Shown piece after piece: positions 11,601 through 26,700 of a stretch of 64,000 nucleotides of DNA; the stretch's first letter is position 1, and each line of letters begins with the position of its first letter. The DNA is taken from assembly GCA_013350335.1 (NCBI GenBank), contig CM023537.1:14016884-14080883 (forward strand). The letters are read 5' to 3'. Position numbers and translations under genes: made by a program. The DNA comes from Chimonanthus salicifolius (taxonomy: Eukaryota; Streptophyta; Magnoliopsida; Laurales; Calycanthaceae). A model generated the notes under the pieces. That model was not told where the DNA came from, did not search any database, and worked only from the letters and a program-made list of their open reading frames with translations.

Positions 11601-14600
11601 TTAGGAAAGAAAGAGAATAAACTCCAAATGATGGCAAAGTACTGTATTTCTACAGGCCCGTGGGGTTGGAGGATTATCTCTTCTCTATTAGTGTATGGCC
11701 TCTTTTTTTTCTTGTATTTTTTTTTTTTAAATAACTTCTAGAAATAAGCTCATGTTCATAAATCATAATAATAAAACAGTTATAATGACGGAGATGGAAT
11801 CAGTGTTTAATGATGAATATAGCAATAAATAAATAAACAAGATGGCTTTAGACACAACAACATGGCTGACAATCAGATCATCATCAATAGACCTGAGAAA
11901 CTGAAACGTACAATTTTCATTATGGCAATTTGCAGGCTCTGTTAACAAACTTGATCCATGTTTCATGGGCCCCATGCATCTGCCATCAAGCACATTTCTT
12001 TCTGTTGCAGTGATTGGTTGATTCAAGCCATTGACACGAGAAAGTAAATTCTGGTCTGAAACCTCTTTCAAGTCGGTGCTCTTATAACCCATGGATCCAG
12101 CATGCCCAGATAGATTTACCTTCTCTGAAGCATCCTTATCAGTTGATAGCTTTCGAAAATCAGTTATCTTTGATTGGACTGCAAAAGGACCATTTCTTCC
12201 TGCAGTGCCAATTTCTTTCCTGGAATCAAGTGCCTCCTCTGCTCTACCACTAGTTCTGGGGACAATGACAGGTACCACATCAGGCTTGTTGAACATCTGA
12301 ATATTTGTCGTTGATTGTGTCTTTGATGAACTTCTCTTCAATGTAGTTGCACTAGGTACTGATGCTGAACTTGTTGCCACCTGTCTTTGGACCACTGGTT
12401 AAAACACGTTGTGGAGTCCCAGGGATGGATCCTGTGGCTTCATATTCGATGAACAGAGCAAAATTTGACACATAAAATTAGTTGAAGCTTTCAAGAATAA
12501 ACATATCAAGGAACAAACTCCTATATAAGTAAAGAACAAAAAAAGATAACCTACATGTCATGGGTCTGGCCTCCTTCACAACAGGATCTGAGTTTTGTGA
12601 AACTGATAACCTTCCCATACTGGTCTTCACACTGTTTTCAACTTGTACAGGCACATTACCGGACATAGACTTTGATCTAGCATGACCATTTAATTTGCCG
12701 ACTCTAGTAGTTGCATATGGCTCTATACGCTGCAGTAGGAGTGTTTTATGTACCATATATGTCAGTCTTTTCAAACACCAGCAGAACCAAAGTAGCAGCA
12801 ATTCAGATAATAGAAAACAAATGGATATATACCGAGACGTCCACAACCCATACTCCAACACAACTTTGATTGTAAGAGCAACCAAGAAGTTTCCCGTCAT
12901 GAATATTCAGATCTGATAATTTAGACCACCCCACGTCCACAGCATCATAGCATCTTATTGGTTCCCAAGAGAAAACCTAAAAGGCATAATGCAGAACCTC
13001 AGTTTCAAGAGAAAAAGATGAACTCTTATTATAAACTACCACGATTCCATGGATTAAAAGGAAACTCACCTTAAGACTTTCATGCAACCCACAAAGAAGG
13101 GTTCTCCCGTCAGGGTTGAAGGTCATGGAACGCACTCCACTGGTCTGAAACAGAAACAATGGTAAATGAAAAACCATTCATTACCTTCAATTATATGGTA
13201 TAATTGTAGACACAAATTTCAAGTGTATCAACAAATTTAAATTAATAAAATTTGATGGTATAATGGTTCTAAGTATCATACTAACGACTTCTGTTTGGAA
13301 TACCAATCCAACACCCTTTTTAACAAGTTGAAGAGATCAAAAGCACTATTGTGATCTATGCTACATAAATTTGAGCAGTAACAAGATGAATAATTTATTA
13401 ATATAAAGAAGGACGTAACAAATACATAAGGGGTCTAAGAGGCTTAAACATAAAGGAGAAAGGATAAAAATAAATACATTCATAGAGTCGTGAACTCCAC
13501 AACAAAATACAATCAAATCCCCATGACACTCTATACCACCCCTCCCCCAAAGGCTACAGTTAGAATGTGCCCACGATCATCCAGTCAATGCCCATCTTTG
13601 CGAAGAATTCCGCAACCCCATTAGCCAATCATCTAATCTACGCGAAGGAGACCTTATGGCCCGAACATAATTCTTTAATCTTCCTGACCACAGTGATCAG
13701 TTTTCCAAGGAGCCTTTTTCTTCCCCTTCGTCCATTTGATTACATTCGATGAATTTACCTTGACCATTGGAGGACCATATAGTCAGAGCTCCTCTGATAG
13801 CTAAAAGTCCGGCCTCATTAGAAACTATCACACCCACTGATTCTGAGAAGACTAGGGATGATGTACCGATCGAGTTACGTAAAACCCCTCTAATCTCAGC
13901 CAACCCCAGTTTTCATCTAGCTGCCCGTCTACGTTGAATTTAGAGATTCCAAGTGGTGGCGGGGACCAAATCTCATGAGTGTGGACTCTTCTAGGTTCGC
14001 TCCTCATGCAACCTTCCCACGAAGCAAGAAAGTCCGACATTTTGTATCCCTTATAGTCCTTACAAGTCAAAAGCCAAGCACAAAGTCTTCATTTCGCCTT
14101 CGAGAAAATCTCACTCTCCTCCGAGGATTTTCAAAATTTCTATAGTTTATCTCCTTCCATATAGACCAAAAAATTGCCCCTGGAATAGTGCTTCAAGCTT
14201 TCTTCCTTTTTGATCTAAGACCCGACGCCACCCAACTTCCCACTATTCCCCCGCATGATTTATCTAGTACCCATGATACCCCATCATATCCAATGTAACA
14301 AATATCTTCGATATTTTCATTTTTATCATGAAAATATCGGCAAAATAACTTTTGCGCGTTAAAAATCTGAGTTTATCGAATCTGTCGTATTTAATGGTAA
14401 ATTCTCAGTTAAAATCAAGAGATTTTATGGTTAAATTCCCGTTAAAAATGCTTGGGCCAAATATACATTTCTTATTTTTGAAATACCATCTATGTTTTCA
14501 AACTCTAGCCACATTATTTATTTTTTATATTTATTTATATTATTTTTTAAATAATATATTTTCGGTGAGATTGTCCCGTTAAATTCTAGATAAAACCCGA

Positions 14601-17600
14601 GAATTTGGAAATATCCCACAATTGCCGTTAATATCCCGAGAACGAGATTTGTGACAATGATCATATCCACAAAACTATTCCATAGACTCCTCGCCAATGT
14701 GCAACATGCGAATAAATGATCAACATCATCTTCCTGGTCTCCACACAAAACACAATGAAGTTCATCTCCCAAATTCAATATACCCCTTGTGAGTAAGTTC
14801 CATTCTAGATAGAATTTTGCCTTTTAGGGTGCACCAGACAAAAGTTTGGATCCTCAAGGGGGCCAATCCTACCCAAGCAGAGGAGAGGTCATACTCGATG
14901 TTAGGATCAAGTTGGGCTAAACAAACTGTTGTCTTCACTGAACTCCCCCAAAGAAACTCTCGTCCAAATTCTCCCGTCTACCTCCTCTCTGGCGACAAAA
15001 AATTCTCCTAGCATCGTTACCAACTCCTCAAGACTTCCTTGCTCCAAAACTCTTTGGGGCCTTCTAAAATGGATATTCCAAATACTAGCTACCCCTTTCT
15101 ATACTATAATAGTCTTGCAGTCGTGCACCTTTGTTTGTCTATTCGTGGCAAGCCTAAAGAGTCTAGAGTACACTTCCTTTAGAGGTCTATCCTGCAACCC
15201 AAAGGTCTGTCCAGAACACTGTCCTATCCCCCCATCCCACTAACATCCTAAGTTTCTCCCTAAAGATACTCCCTACTCAATTGTTTCCCCTGCCAACTCT
15301 CCACCAAGCCTTTATTGAAGGGGATCCGAATTTTTCAACATTCTCCCCTAGATCCTAATCGTTAGGATCATCTATCCCATACCTTTTTATTAAAATTCTA
15401 CACCACAATACTTCATTTTCTCTACTAAATCTCCTTCCCCATTTACATAATAGCGCTTGGTTTCTAGCCCCAATGGGGATTACTCCTAATCGACCATAGG
15501 ATTTTGGTTTGGTCACTTCTAACCCAGCAACAAGGTGAACTTTCTTTATATTGTCCTTGTCCCCACGAAGAAAGTTTCTGAAAAGTTGTTCCATCTTTCT
15601 GATGACTCCTTTAGCATCTCAAAAATGGACATGTGATAAATGGGAAGATTACCTAAGACGAACTTAAGTGAGAGTCACTCTACCCCCTGTGAAAAGTAGC
15701 TCCTACCTCACCATGCTAGTCTCCTCTCCAACTTCTCCACTACTGGGGCCCAAAATTTTTTGGATCTCAGGTTTCCCCCTACTAGTAATCCTAAGTATTT
15801 GAGATGGTGGGCGCACCTTTTGACAAGGACAAAACGTGAGCAGATAAGGACTTGTATGGACTATTAAAATGTTCACAACGGGACTTATTGAATCACCTTA
15901 GGCTTGATTTTTTTTTTTTTTGGAGATAGTTCATTTATTAATAGATAAAAAACACAGAGGTGCAAATACATAGAGAATAAGAAAGAAAAAACAGAAATCA
16001 ACAACTACAAGAAAAGAGCCACTGCACAGCACAAGACGCCAACCATGCCAGAAAACCAGAAGACGAAGAGCTTATGCAAGGTCAACACATTCTTTCCAGG
16101 CACGCAGTAAATCAGACATTGAGATACTCTTAAATTCCTGAAGAGAAACAGCCCACGATGCACACATCGTAACAACACGTCTGGCAACGGACGCACTGGT
16201 CTCAGCGGAACCTTTGAAGATCCTGTTATTACATTCCCACCACAGGCATAAAATAGTGGCAAATAAAGATAAATTCCACAAAGCAAAACATTTCTGAGAG
16301 ACGGAGACAATGACCCAAGCAAAAGACAACTCAACCACTGATGATGTCATAACCCAAGCCACACCGAACTGGTCAAGGACAAAGTTCCAAACTTGAGAAG
16401 AGAAGGGACAATGAATAAGGATATGATTCAAATCTTCAGAAGCAGAAAGGGCAAGCGCTATCCAATGTTCTTCCTCTTTAGCGCAAGTTAGCTTGGGTCA
16501 AGATTTTCCCCAACAGAACAGTCTAAAGGAAACCAATTGTCCTAGGAGGAGCTTTGGCGGACCAACTCTTTGGGTTAACCAAAGCTAGATGTCGAAAGTT
16601 ATACTATTGAATACATATTTATAGTCTTTATGCTTGATCTAACGATGAGCATGAGTTAGATGGACATCGGCCCAAGCTAGATTTGAAAATAAAGAATGGA
16701 GCAATTGGATTGGTAATAGCAAAGAACAAGTAATTAGAGATAGGAATTTGGCTCAAACGCCCAAAGGTTTTGACCCACAAAAAGGGGCTTCAGCAACAAT
16801 TTTCAACCCAACTACTTTCCACACTCAAGCTTCGACAAACAATAATAACAACAACAACAATAATAAGCTTGATGGTATTCAAGCCAAGCTCAAAGTTAAA
16901 CATGCTCAAGCCCAAAAGACCAAACTTGGCCCAAAAACGAAAGGTCACTTGGAGCACTCAACTCAGGTAGACCCAACCCCTATATCTCAATCTCCACCAC
17001 CGCCTCCAATACCACAACCACCACCACCACCACCAATACCACCGCTGATTACCCAACCCTCCCCCATTCCCAATCCCGATCGCGATACGGATACCAATGA
17101 TATCTCTATGGTTATTCGTACATTATCTACCCACCTCTTATCCTATCTTTGGAGCCTCATGCTACTATTCCCATCCATCAAGACTATGTCATCCCTCAGA
17201 TGCAACTTGAAGAACCCATTTGCAGACACATTGATTCGCAAGCGATCGAGCCCATGTGCGACCATTGCTTTGGTAGTCCCCAAGAACAACTGCTTGTGTC
17301 GTACATGCATTGCAAGGAGCGGCACTACAGAAGTCGTCGTTCAACTGTTTGAAATTGGTCTTCACCTCTGTTTGGTACCGTGCTACGAGTGATGTTGTTT
17401 TGCCGGTTTCAACTCGAGGGCGAGTTCTTTCCAAAACCGGGGGGCTGATGTAAGACACGGATCGAGTGGGCCCGAGTGGAACCCGATAATTAGTATTTTT
17501 TGCTTTTTAGCAAAATTATTTAATTTCTAAATTTAATTAAGTTTCCTATTGTCATTAGGACTCATGTTCTAATTATACTAGGATTCCTCCATTAGTTAGT

Positions 17601-20600
17601 TTCCCATTTCATTAGCTTTCCTAATGCAATTAGGATTTTCTTTCCTTAATTAGTTTCCTATGTAATTGTGAGAGACATCTCACGTTAAAACAATGGAATG
17701 AAAATATAGTTGTTATTTTTTTTTTATTCTCTTCTCCCCTTTCTTCTTCTTCCTGCTGTAGCTGCAGGCTTTCTTCCTTCCCCTAGTCTCGGCGAAGACT
17801 CGGGATCCCTGATTTTGGCTGGATCGCTCTGCCGATAGCATCAATCCCGCATCATAATGCCTATTAACTAATGCTCACTCATCGATATAGAAAAAGTTAT
17901 CCAAAAAAAAAAAGGAAAGAAAAGGAAGAAGAAAGGCATTTGTAGGGCAAAGAAGACCTGATTAATGTGCACCTAACCTTAGAGCAAGGAGAGGCACAAT
18001 GGGCATAAGCCTTGAGGCAAATCTTTGATTACTATTTTGGCAATAGATTCCAAAAGGCTAATACACTCAAACTGCGAGCTATTTTATCGTAAATGTTTTG
18101 AAATTTGAATCTCAATAATTGAAACGATAAATATTTAAATATCTAAAAGCAAAACATGAAGAAAAGCTTCTTAAAGCATTGCCAAAGTTAGGCCCAACTA
18201 TATTTAAGGAAGTAGGTTCAAATTTTAAACATTTATTCATACCTCTGGTCCAGCTGAACCAATCAGCTCAAAAGTTTCAAGGTCCCAGAATTTAACAGTT
18301 CTGTCAGCTGAACCTGCAAAATATAAAACACAAGATACAAATGTACATTCAAACTGATGCAGGTATAAAACACAAGATCATGAAGCACTTTCACATGATA
18401 GGTTACACAAAAGCAACATTAAAATATAAATATAAACACAAGTAGATTCTCAACTTAAAGATTTTGTTTCAACAAACAAAACAAGTACACCTAGAATTAT
18501 ATAAATTCAAAATGGTATTACCATATTGTACTCACTAACAGTGAGAACTTCAACCAAGAAGAATATACGAGAAATTCCAAAGAAAAACAATAAAAACCTG
18601 ACTACCAAGTCAAGCTGAGTAAATCTATGAATGAATTCAAAAATAAATTCTAAGTGTGATAAACTGAATGCGCCATTGACACTTGCATAAGAGCATTATA
18701 TGTGTACAAATTCAACAGAGTGAGAAGGTTATAGTTAAACAAGTAAAAAATAAATTGCTGAAAGAAAACAACAGAATACCGCAATGAAAAGAAATGATTG
18801 CCTAAAAAGAATTTTGAATTGACCTAAAGAATAAAATGCACTAAGGTAATTAGGATGATCATGTTTGTTTAGCCATCTAATACTATACTAATAACAAGCT
18901 CCTTTCTAATGCTCAAATATAATAGATACAGTTCATTAATCTTTTGCAACCAATTAGAGTCCACAGATATGGAAATGGCTATGGACCAAACACCGAAACA
19001 GAGACATGATTGCATGATACCTCATTTTCAAAAATGCGCCATTGACACTTGCATAAGAGCATTATATGTGTACAAATTCAACAGAGTGAGAAGGTTATAG
19101 TTAAACAAGTAAAAAATAAATTGCTGAAAGAAAACAACAGAATACCGCAATGAAAAGAAATGATTGCCTAAAAAGAATTTTGAATTGACCTAAAGAATAA
19201 AATGCACTAAGGTAATTAGGATGATCATGTTTGTTTAGCCATCTAATACTATACTAATAACAAGCTCCTTTCTAATGCTCAAATATAATAGATACAGTTC
19301 ATTAATCTTTTGCAACCAATTAGAGTCCACAGATATGGAAATGGCTATGGACCAAACACCGAAACAGAGACATGATTGCATGATACCTCATTTTCAAAAA
19401 TGCAGTATATAGATGCAGAAATTAGTAAAGATTTTTACTAATTTTCATGGTTTTTACAGGAAATATTTTAGTTATGCTACTATTTATATTTATTCTATTA
19501 AATAAGTAATCCTTTCAAGCGTGCTACATTTCACATGTCTCTATTTTATGTCTTTTTTACAGCAAGATCCTTTTTAAAGAAGTTTCAGTAAGATTTTTAT
19601 AGCTTTCTTTAATATGTCTCTTATGACAAAAGTTATCTAAAATCACTGAGAATTCAAAGATAACAACTAGGACTGCAACTTGGGTGGGCCAGGTCGTAAG
19701 TAAATTCGAGCTAGGACCTAAATTACAATTATAGGACCCGTGCTTAGACCCGGCTATGTGGGCCCTTATTATTTGAACTCAGGCTCAGGTCCTAACAAAT
19801 AAATAAAGGCCCATGTAGGCTTTCGGTCCCTTACTCAATTTAGTTAAAGATCAATTACTAGTAGTCCATAATTAAGGTAAAATTCACTAATATTTTTCAA
19901 GAGGGTAGGAGAGATAAGTTTTAAGCATAGTAGTTAAAAGCACGCTTTAATTGCACTTAGCCTCTCGCTTAAGCTCCAGATCCATTTTGCGCCTCACCTA
20001 GCGCTTTTCGCGCCTAGACCTTTACCTAGTACTTATTGAACCTTTTCTTTTCTATAACAAACCTATTTTTAAGTCTTTTTTAATAGCTAGTAAATATTAT
20101 AGTTAAGTTGAAGCAATTGTTAGTAATAATTAATAAAGAATTCTAATTTTTTGAAAAATATAGTTGTGAATGTATATAATGTGCTTGGAAGCTCAATTGC
20201 CAATATATTTGTGTTTTTTGAATGACCATCATTGCATTTTGTTAATATTGATGCAATGAGGGCATAAATCCATGAATCCAAACATATTTTGAAATATCTA
20301 AATAAGTGTGCCTAACAAATTAAGCTTGCATTTTAAGCCCAAGGACCCCTTGACACTTTGATTGCATTTTGTGCTTTGACTGCCATAAATGTTGATTTAA
20401 TATGTAACTAAGTTAAGGTTTTTAATTAATTATTATATATTAATATCATAATATTTAATATAATGTAATTACAATAATACAATATAAGTTTACAAAGTCG
20501 CACCTGGGGATTTTTTCCTTTTTATTTAATTTAAATTTGTGACAAAAAATAACCGTAGATATTGAAAGTAGACTTAATGACTAAATTTCATCCCAAAACT

Positions 20601-23600
20601 CAATATGCAACCACTTGATCTTAGCAATTAAAAATCAGTAATTCAAGGATGCCTACTAATTTTAACTGTTAAGATCAAATGGCTACATATTGAGTTTTGA
20701 GATGAAATTTGGTCTATTTGTAGCTCATCAAATCTAATTCTAATCCATAAGGATTGATGTTTTGTATTATTTACCAAAACTTTTTTAACAAAGAAGGGAA
20801 ATGGACTAGATGTGACCCATACTATAATCAGCCAAGTTTATTTCAGATTTATTTTGGGTTTGGGCTTCTTGGTTGGGCCTCACAGTCAGGTCAGGATAGG
20901 CTTCAGACGGGGATCTGAATTAAAACCGGCCCCTCACTTTTGAGCCCACAAATGGGCCCAAGCCTGAGTAGACTCGAGTGTCATTTTTCAAGGATGGGCC
21001 GGGTAAGGATAGGTAGGGCCCGACCCAACTTGCACCCCTACCTGGGACAAGATGATCAGTATAGCATATCATACAAAGTATCCTTAGAGTATCAAGGTAT
21101 CTAGCACACATATTAGTGTCTAACAACAGGTTGAGACATCTTAGGTAATCAATGATCTTATGAAGTGAAGTGGTAATATTATCATCATTCAAGATGAATG
21201 CTTTAGCAGGTTAAATGATGTCAAAATATTGCAATGACTCATTTTGTATAGTTTTACTAATTATTCTTTTCAACATAAGGGTCACCAAATATGATTTATG
21301 AAACAAAGAAGAAACAAGGGGTGGGGTGGGAGGGGCTGCAACTAATGGCAAAAAGATAGCATAAATAACTAAACTTCAAGTTTCTCTAAGAGAGAAATTT
21401 TCAACTTCAATATTGTTAGGAATCTTTTTTGTTTCGGAATTTCCTTTGATATTGTTAACCTCTATACATGATTCCGGCACTTATGTCGACCATATGGAAA
21501 GAAAGAAACTTGCGAATCTTTGAAGGTAAATCAATGGATAATGATGAGCTTTTCCAATCTATAAAGTGGAGGCTCTGCATTTGGCTTCTATCGAATACTG
21601 AATTTAACGGCCCAAAACCCATGGACCTCCTCTCATCTTGGAATGGTTGCATGAGTGCTTACAAAAGGAAAGTGAGATCTAACGAGAATTAGGCTCCTCC
21701 ATATCGTAGGGTCATGAAATTTAATGTGGATGGGTCAGCTAAAGGGAAACCGGGGCTAGCAGGAATAGGTGGAGTGCTTAGGAATCACGAGGGGACCACT
21801 TCCATCTTGTTCAGTGAGTCGGTGGGGTCTAGGGATTCATTTGAGGCGGAATCCTTAACATTATGAGAGCTCTAACCATCTAGAAAATTCATGGGCAAGG
21901 AAAAATTGTTATAGAGGAGGATTCGGCAAATGCAATTAAGTGGGCTAAGGGGCAAAAGCGTCCCCCATAGAAATTGATTATTACGGTAAGGGAAATTAGA
22001 GACTTAGTTTCAGGGCTCGATGTTTACTTTGTTTAGATCGGTCGGCAAGCAAATGGAGTGGCAGACTACTTTGCCAAACTTGGAGTTCCTGACCAGTTTT
22101 CAAGAGTTTACTTTTTTATGAGATGGGCTAGACTTGTGGACTATTTTCTTTTGTTTTGTTTTTTAGTCTTCTCCCTCTTCTTTTGTTTTATGTTCCTTCT
22201 GGTCTAATCCTATTAAACCGTTCTCTTTTCTTAGTATCATTCTCTCTCTTTTAATGAAATCATTTTGTTACTGCTCAAAAGAAAGTCCATTTGAGTTAAA
22301 AATACAATTGAAGGCTCCATTTTATAGCGTGTTGGGTAGGACTTATGTTGAGCTCACAGTAGTCAAAGCTAGATAGTTTAGTTATTCACAAGGGCGACCC
22401 ATATGAGCAAACTACTGCAAATGAATAATGTGACTTGACCAAATGTATTGTTAAGAGTGAGGGCGGAGGGATAGCCAATCACTTGTTGACATACATCAAC
22501 CAAAGAAAGGAGACTAGAATGCTCCTTATACTTTGCCCATGAACTACTTCATGTAGAGTAAGGTAAGCACAATTATTAGGATAACCACTTTCCTTCAAAA
22601 ATAGGACTGTCTCTTTCTGAAATGAGGAAAAAAAAAAAAAAAGATTACCTCTCTATTCGTCAATGTTGTAATATTCATTAATGTTCTAAGAGTTTGGATA
22701 GAGCAAGTGTCTTTTATCTTTTGGCAATGAAAAATCTTATAAAGAACTTATATAACAGATCAACAAGCCATCCTTTCTAAAAGGAATTAGTTGTGTTGAA
22801 GCCGCCAAAAACTACAAAATAGACCCAACTCTCCTTCAGTTTATTCGAAATGATAGCAGCTTTTTCTCTAGAGATTATGGGTATAGAAAGTTGTTTAAAG
22901 TTTGTTTATGGATATAAAAACAGGTGTAAGTTAAGGTTTATGGTCAGTTACTAATTTACAAATGACAAATGAAAGTGTGAGTTACTAATTTACATATTAT
23001 GCAAGGTTCTCTCCATTTTTACTTTGTAAGTACTTACCTTTTAGTGTGTTTGCATGGTTTTAAGTACTGGCTGACGTGTATCATATCAGCTGGTTTGATT
23101 CCTTAACCAGTTGAGACCGGCACCAATTCATGAAAAGAACTGGCACAATCAAAATATCAAAAGAAAAATGAAAATATCGGCCGATATTTTGAAAAATTAG
23201 ATATTTTCAAATATCAAAATATTGGCCATGCAATTAAAACCAAGACCAGCAAGTTCTGTGGGAATATTTTTCCCCTCTCTTTTCTGTTTTTCTTAGGGTT
23301 TCCTTTCCCTTTCCTTTCTCATCACCTTATCTCAAAGTTTGAAGAGATTAGAAAGAGAACAAACAAGATTTGAATAGGATTTTGAAGATTGAAAGGGCCA
23401 TACGTGTCCAATTTCAAAAGGAAACACTTTATGGTGAGTTTTTTTTTAGTTTTTTTCTTGAAAAATGGTACCATATTTGGCTTTAAAGGGATCGATGTTT
23501 TGCCATATTTGAGTTTGAAGGGAAACAAACTTTACAATCCAATATTTCAAATATTCTTAGTTCTTTTGGATATTTTTTCAGATTTTTTAATGGGCTTCTA

Positions 23601-23646
23601 AAATTTCACACTGGTTTGAATCGGATTGACTCAAATATCACCCTGC

Positions 23647-23701
<55 letters not shown>

Positions 23702-26700
23702 TAAATAGATAGACAGATATAGATGTATGGATAGATAGATAGATAGAGAGATAGAGAGAGAGAGACAGATAGATGAGAGAGAGAGAGAGATCACATCCCC
23801 AAAACAAAAAGTGTCGGAAGAAGAATAAAGCAATCAAGTGTCTTCATTGTTTCTCCCTTTTTTTAACTTACTACTTTATTCTCATTTTTGCATTTTTTAA
23901 TTAAAATTAAGTGACATGATAATATGCATCTCAATTTTAATAATGCCACATAGATTCAAAATACCTACCTAATTGAACATGATGATATATGATTGCTTAA
24001 TAATACAGTCACTGGATCCTTAATTCCTATCTAATTGCATCCATGTAACCATGAATGTTAAAACATCAGTGTGCACAGTATTTTCTCAGGGAGAAACTTG
24101 GAATCGAGCAGCTAACCTGTTGCCAAGAGAAATTCATGGGGATGAAAATCTATACACTGAATCTGGCCCTCATGACACTTGAAATCATGCAACATCTTTC
24201 CAGCAGTCAGATCCCACAACTACAAAAGAGAAATGGAAGAAAGTGACTGATAATTTTTTTTTTTTTTGAAAGATGACTAAGACAATATTTTTACACCATA
24301 AGAACATAAATATGTAAAAATAAATAAAATAAAAAAGAGAGCCTTAGAAGAAGTTTGGGTAATTCCATAGCTGATTGTTTTCCACATGAATATCTCGCTG
24401 TCTCAGCAAACACAAGGCAAGATTTCACTACCCTTTAGTTGTAAGAAATGCCTTTTTCCCTCTTTCACTTGCCTCTTATGCTGGGTTTCCACAGAAAAAT
24501 AAAAGATACTGCACGGAGTACAAAAATTCCAGCCCTTCCCCATCAGAGAATGGATATCATGGTAAACAGAGAGGATCTTATTTTCTGACCTACCAATTTC
24601 CCATTCTAGTGGAAAATGGCAAACGACACCTAGGGGAATCCAGAAACTTTTGAAACTATAATGAGAGATATTCTACAGATTGAGTTCTGCTTGGATGAAA
24701 GATGAGTGTTCCATTTGATTCTTTCAATATCTCTGGAATAGTCAAGCCCCCAAAGAATGACTGAAGTTCCACCTTGCAGGAAGAAGTTCCACCTTGCAGG
24801 AATAAGTTGTACCTCTAAATTTGTGATACATATCAGAGCATGTGAACTATTGTTACACTATCAAAAAATAGGAACTCTACAAAATTCTCCAATTTCCTGA
24901 CATCCTTTATTCCTCTTTAAGTTTTTTTCTTTTGAACGGTGAATTCCTCTCTAAGTTCTAGCAATCCAAACTGATGTATCCAATGGTGATCAATACATGG
25001 ACTACATGGACCAGTTTAACAAGATTGCATTGGTATATTTGCAGTTCGATCCATGTCCATTCAATGAAAGATCTAGGCCCAAGGCTCACTAGCAAGTTGC
25101 TGAAGCATGCAACACATGGGATGTTCAAGTGCATGGAGAGAACTTGCTTCAGAATTCGATATTAGTACCTTTTTATTGAGATGGGTCTTAGCTTTTTTTT
25201 TTTTAACTTGAAGAATATTTTCGCAATTACTTGATATCAAATCTCTCCTAAATGGTATATATTACCTAGATTAGATTTATAAGGTTAATATGATGATAGG
25301 TGTATATGTAGGACACCTTTGCATGAGTGGTGAAAATCTAGCAACACTTATAAGTGGGCAAAGAATTCCAGGTTGAGATGGCTCTGTCCTCGTTCTTTCA
25401 ATTCCTTTTGGTAAAATACAATTGAAATTTTGGATTTGAAGAATGTGTGGTGACTGATAGCCCTTCTTCTCATATCCGTCAATCAGATCCATTGCAGTAG
25501 ATACTCTCACCTCTATCCCAAATGCTTGATCCTCTTTTATCTTCTATATTTGTGACTCATTCAAATGTTTTTTGAGAAGGATGTGTCAAAAATTCTAGAA
25601 CTTTGAATTGTAGTCTTGGGAGGGACACTGGATTTCATCAATGGTCATCAAAGCATTTGATCCTAGATGTCTGTTGTGTTTTCCCTCTTAGGGATGTTAC
25701 CAAAAGAGATGCATCCTAGAAGAAGGTGTAGAAGACTGAGGTATGATTGAGATGATCGAGCCGATGATTAAAAAGATCCGAACAAGAGAAGCAGGTAAAA
25801 AGTAGATCTTTCATTGAGAAATTTTCTTTTCATAATGAGAATAATGGCTTGTGGACATTTTCAATAGATGGCCATGGATCAAGGATTTTCATGGCTCCAC
25901 GTTGAGACCGTTTGATATTCAATGCCTCTCACAGTTGCTCAACTTTCCCATGCTTGAGTAATAGCTAAGGGAACCTCGAGAATTTTGGTGATGTGGCAGT
26001 TATCTCTCTTTGCCACAAATTGGAGTTTATGGTGGGAGCACAATAATAAAGTGTTCAGAAACAAAGTGGAAAGCCCTCAAAATGTCAGTAATAGGATGAA
26101 GGGGAAATGTAGTGCTTGAACTTCTACTCTTATGGAGTTCTAGGATCTTTCCATCTGAAACATTACTAGAGCTTGGAAGGAGTGCATTGGATTGTTGTAG
26201 TCCTTTGGTTAAGGTTTTCTCAATTTCTCCTTGTTCGTTGTTGTTGGGTGTATTGTGTGTACCCAATGGTTATCAAGCCATGGATTGGTACCATTTCAAA
26301 AAAAAAAGAGCCATGGATTGGTTTAATGAGATTGCATTGGCATATTTGCAGTGCTTGGATCCATGTTACCCAATGAAATATCTAGCCCAAGGCCCCCTGG
26401 CAAGCGGATGAAGCAAGCAACACATGGGAAATTAAAGTGCATGGAGAGGTCTTGCTCAAAATTCTAAATTAGTTATGATTAGATGAGATGATTTTAGTCC
26501 TTTTTTTTAATTTGGAAAAGAATTTTTTAGTAATTACTTCATATCAATTTCTCCTAAATGGTATAGGTTACCTAGATTAAATTTCTAAGGTTAGTATGAT
26601 AGTAGGTGTATATGTAGGACACCGGGCAAAGAATTCCACATTAGGATGGCTCGTAGTTACCTAGTTCACCATTCATAATTCAATGTATGTCATAATTTGA

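Noticed and set aside
12091..12300. Plus-strand frame opposite KTN80 exon 10
   Set aside because: It is the antisense shadow of the conserved KTN80 linker exon.
16748..17392. 214-codon Asn/Pro-rich open frame as a host protein gene
   Set aside because: It lies directly upstream of a polypurine tract and LTR, its low complexity explains the open frame, and a different frame carries the polyprotein-like end.
23606..23837. Ser/Leu/Tyr-repeat frames near 23.6-23.8 kb
   Set aside because: They are translations of a TA/GA microsatellite.
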